NCBI RefSeq assembly: GCF_008973825.1
Contig: NZ_WCHR01000018.1
Location: 124,001 to 188,000 of the forward strand
Direction: 5' to 3'
DNA from: Gemmobacter serpentinus
Lineage (GTDB): Bacteria; Pseudomonadota; Alphaproteobacteria; Rhodobacterales; Rhodobacteraceae
Length of the DNA stretch: 64,000 nucleotides
This document shows positions 63,706 through 64,000 of the stretch, one piece after another. Every line of letters begins with the position of its first letter. Within the stretch, counting starts at the first letter, position 1. The notes below the pieces were generated by a model, which searched no databases, had not been told where the DNA came from, and was given only the letters and a program-made list of their open reading frames with translations. The position numbers and the translations under genes are program-made.

Positions 63706-64000
63706 TCAGTAGCTCGGCATTCCGGCAGGGCGGGCATCGCGCTTTTGCGCGGCAATGCGGAAGGGCGCATTGGGGGCACCATAACCCGCATAGCGGCCCT
63801 GCCGCTGCACCACCTCCAGAAACAGCCCGCCCGGCTGGGCCTGACAGTAGAATTGCAGAAAGCCGCCAGTCGCATCCTCGTCATACATGATGTTGCGGGC
63901 GCGCAGGGCAGCGGTCAGGTCGGGATCAAGGCCAAAGCGCGCCTCCATATCGGCATAGTAATTCGCGCCGATCTGCAACAAGGGGAAGCCGCGCGCCGCC
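63706..64000 (-). CDS. C-terminal end of a QuiC/4-hydroxyphenylpyruvate dioxygenase-like enzyme, cut by window edge
   Basis: The frame is open to the window end; about 98 residues are visible. They match the C-terminal metal-binding half of HPPD-type dioxygenases: FPLLQIGANYYADMEARFGL, a late Glu in GGLFLEVVQRQGRYAGYGAP, then NAPFRIAAQKRDARP. The same end occurs in the two-domain 3-dehydroshikimate dehydratase QuiC. The larger part lies outside the window, so the choice between the two cannot be made. Confidence 0.8.
   Translation of the reverse strand, partial: AARGFPLLQIGANYYADMEARFGLDPDLTAALRARNIMYDEDATGGFLQFYCQAQPGGLFLEVVQRQGRYAGYGAPNAPFRIAAQKRDARPAGMPSY

Overview
The window looks like a chromosomal segment of a high-GC alphaproteobacterium, most likely a Rhodobacteraceae (Paracoccus-like) organism. 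This placement rests on base composition, gene families recalled from that group (PlcP-type phospholipase, SitABCD with a Fur-family operator, phytase-like esterase, FecI/FecR systems) and dense operons with ATGA stop/start overlaps. It is inference; no database was searched. I see no rRNA, tRNA, CRISPR array, prophage or insertion sequence.

Layout. (1) 1-6.1 kb: the C-terminal part of a large GltB-like glutamate synthase, 4 bp upstream of a CysJ-like diflavin reductase. No GltD is in the window, and the GltB-like chain has a long extra C-terminus. (2) 6.3-15.5 kb: an iron-chelate uptake island with cell-surface signalling: binding protein, FecI sigma factor, FecR anti-sigma factor, TonB receptor with an STN signalling domain, two FecCD permeases, a FecE ATPase and an IroE-like esterase. 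(3) 15.6-25.1 kb: a second chelate system: NtaA/DszA-type flavin monooxygenase, TonB receptor, IclR regulator, FecE-type ATPase, siderophore-interacting ferric reductase, binding protein and two FecCD permeases. (4) 25.5-35.9 kb: a plus-strand catabolic operon: aldehyde dehydrogenase, zinc alcohol dehydrogenase, Tat-exported sugar-type binding protein, RbsA-like ATPase, two RbsC-like permeases, a lambda-crystallin/gulonate-type 3-hydroxyacid dehydrogenase, a beta-keto acid cleavage enzyme (BKACE) and a FadR-type GntR regulator, closed by a strong terminator. (5) 35.9-42.1 kb, minus strand: GatZ-like protein, PfkB kinase, ROK regulator and tagatose/psicose 3-epimerase, the last with 14 consecutive G residues at its ribosome-binding position; then an EamA exporter with its TetR regulator. 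(6) 42.2-46 kb: sitABCD Mn/Fe importer behind a perfect 15-bp palindrome. (7) 46-48 kb, minus strand: DUF2218-ferric reductase fusion and a lone PxpA with a TTG start. (8) 48.1-54.1 kb: about 26-bp phased repeats, then a four-gene overlapping operon (PlcP-like phospholipase, ceramide-glucosyltransferase-like enzyme, DedA-like membrane protein, second GT2) and a phytase-like secreted esterase. (9) 54.3-59.7 kb: a Tau/Ssu-type ABC importer convergent with a P1 (DmpA-like) aminopeptidase and a D-aminopeptidase. (10) 59.9-64 kb: glutathionyl-hydroquinone reductase, KstD-like flavoprotein, a short-chain epimerase and the C-terminal end of a QuiC/HPPD-like enzyme cut by the window edge.

How it works together: three metal/iron systems (regions 2, 3 and 6, plus the reductase in region 7) give layered iron and manganese acquisition. 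Region 4 reads as an importer coupled to an oxidative route (alcohol or aldehyde to acid to 3-keto acid to acetyl-CoA-dependent cleavage), next to a ketose/kinase/aldolase-type operon under a ROK regulator. Region 8 reads as membrane-lipid remodelling: phospholipid head-group removal followed by glycosylation. The most unusual items are the GltB/diflavin pair, the phased repeats with the lipid operon, the BKACE sugar operon and the G14 tract.
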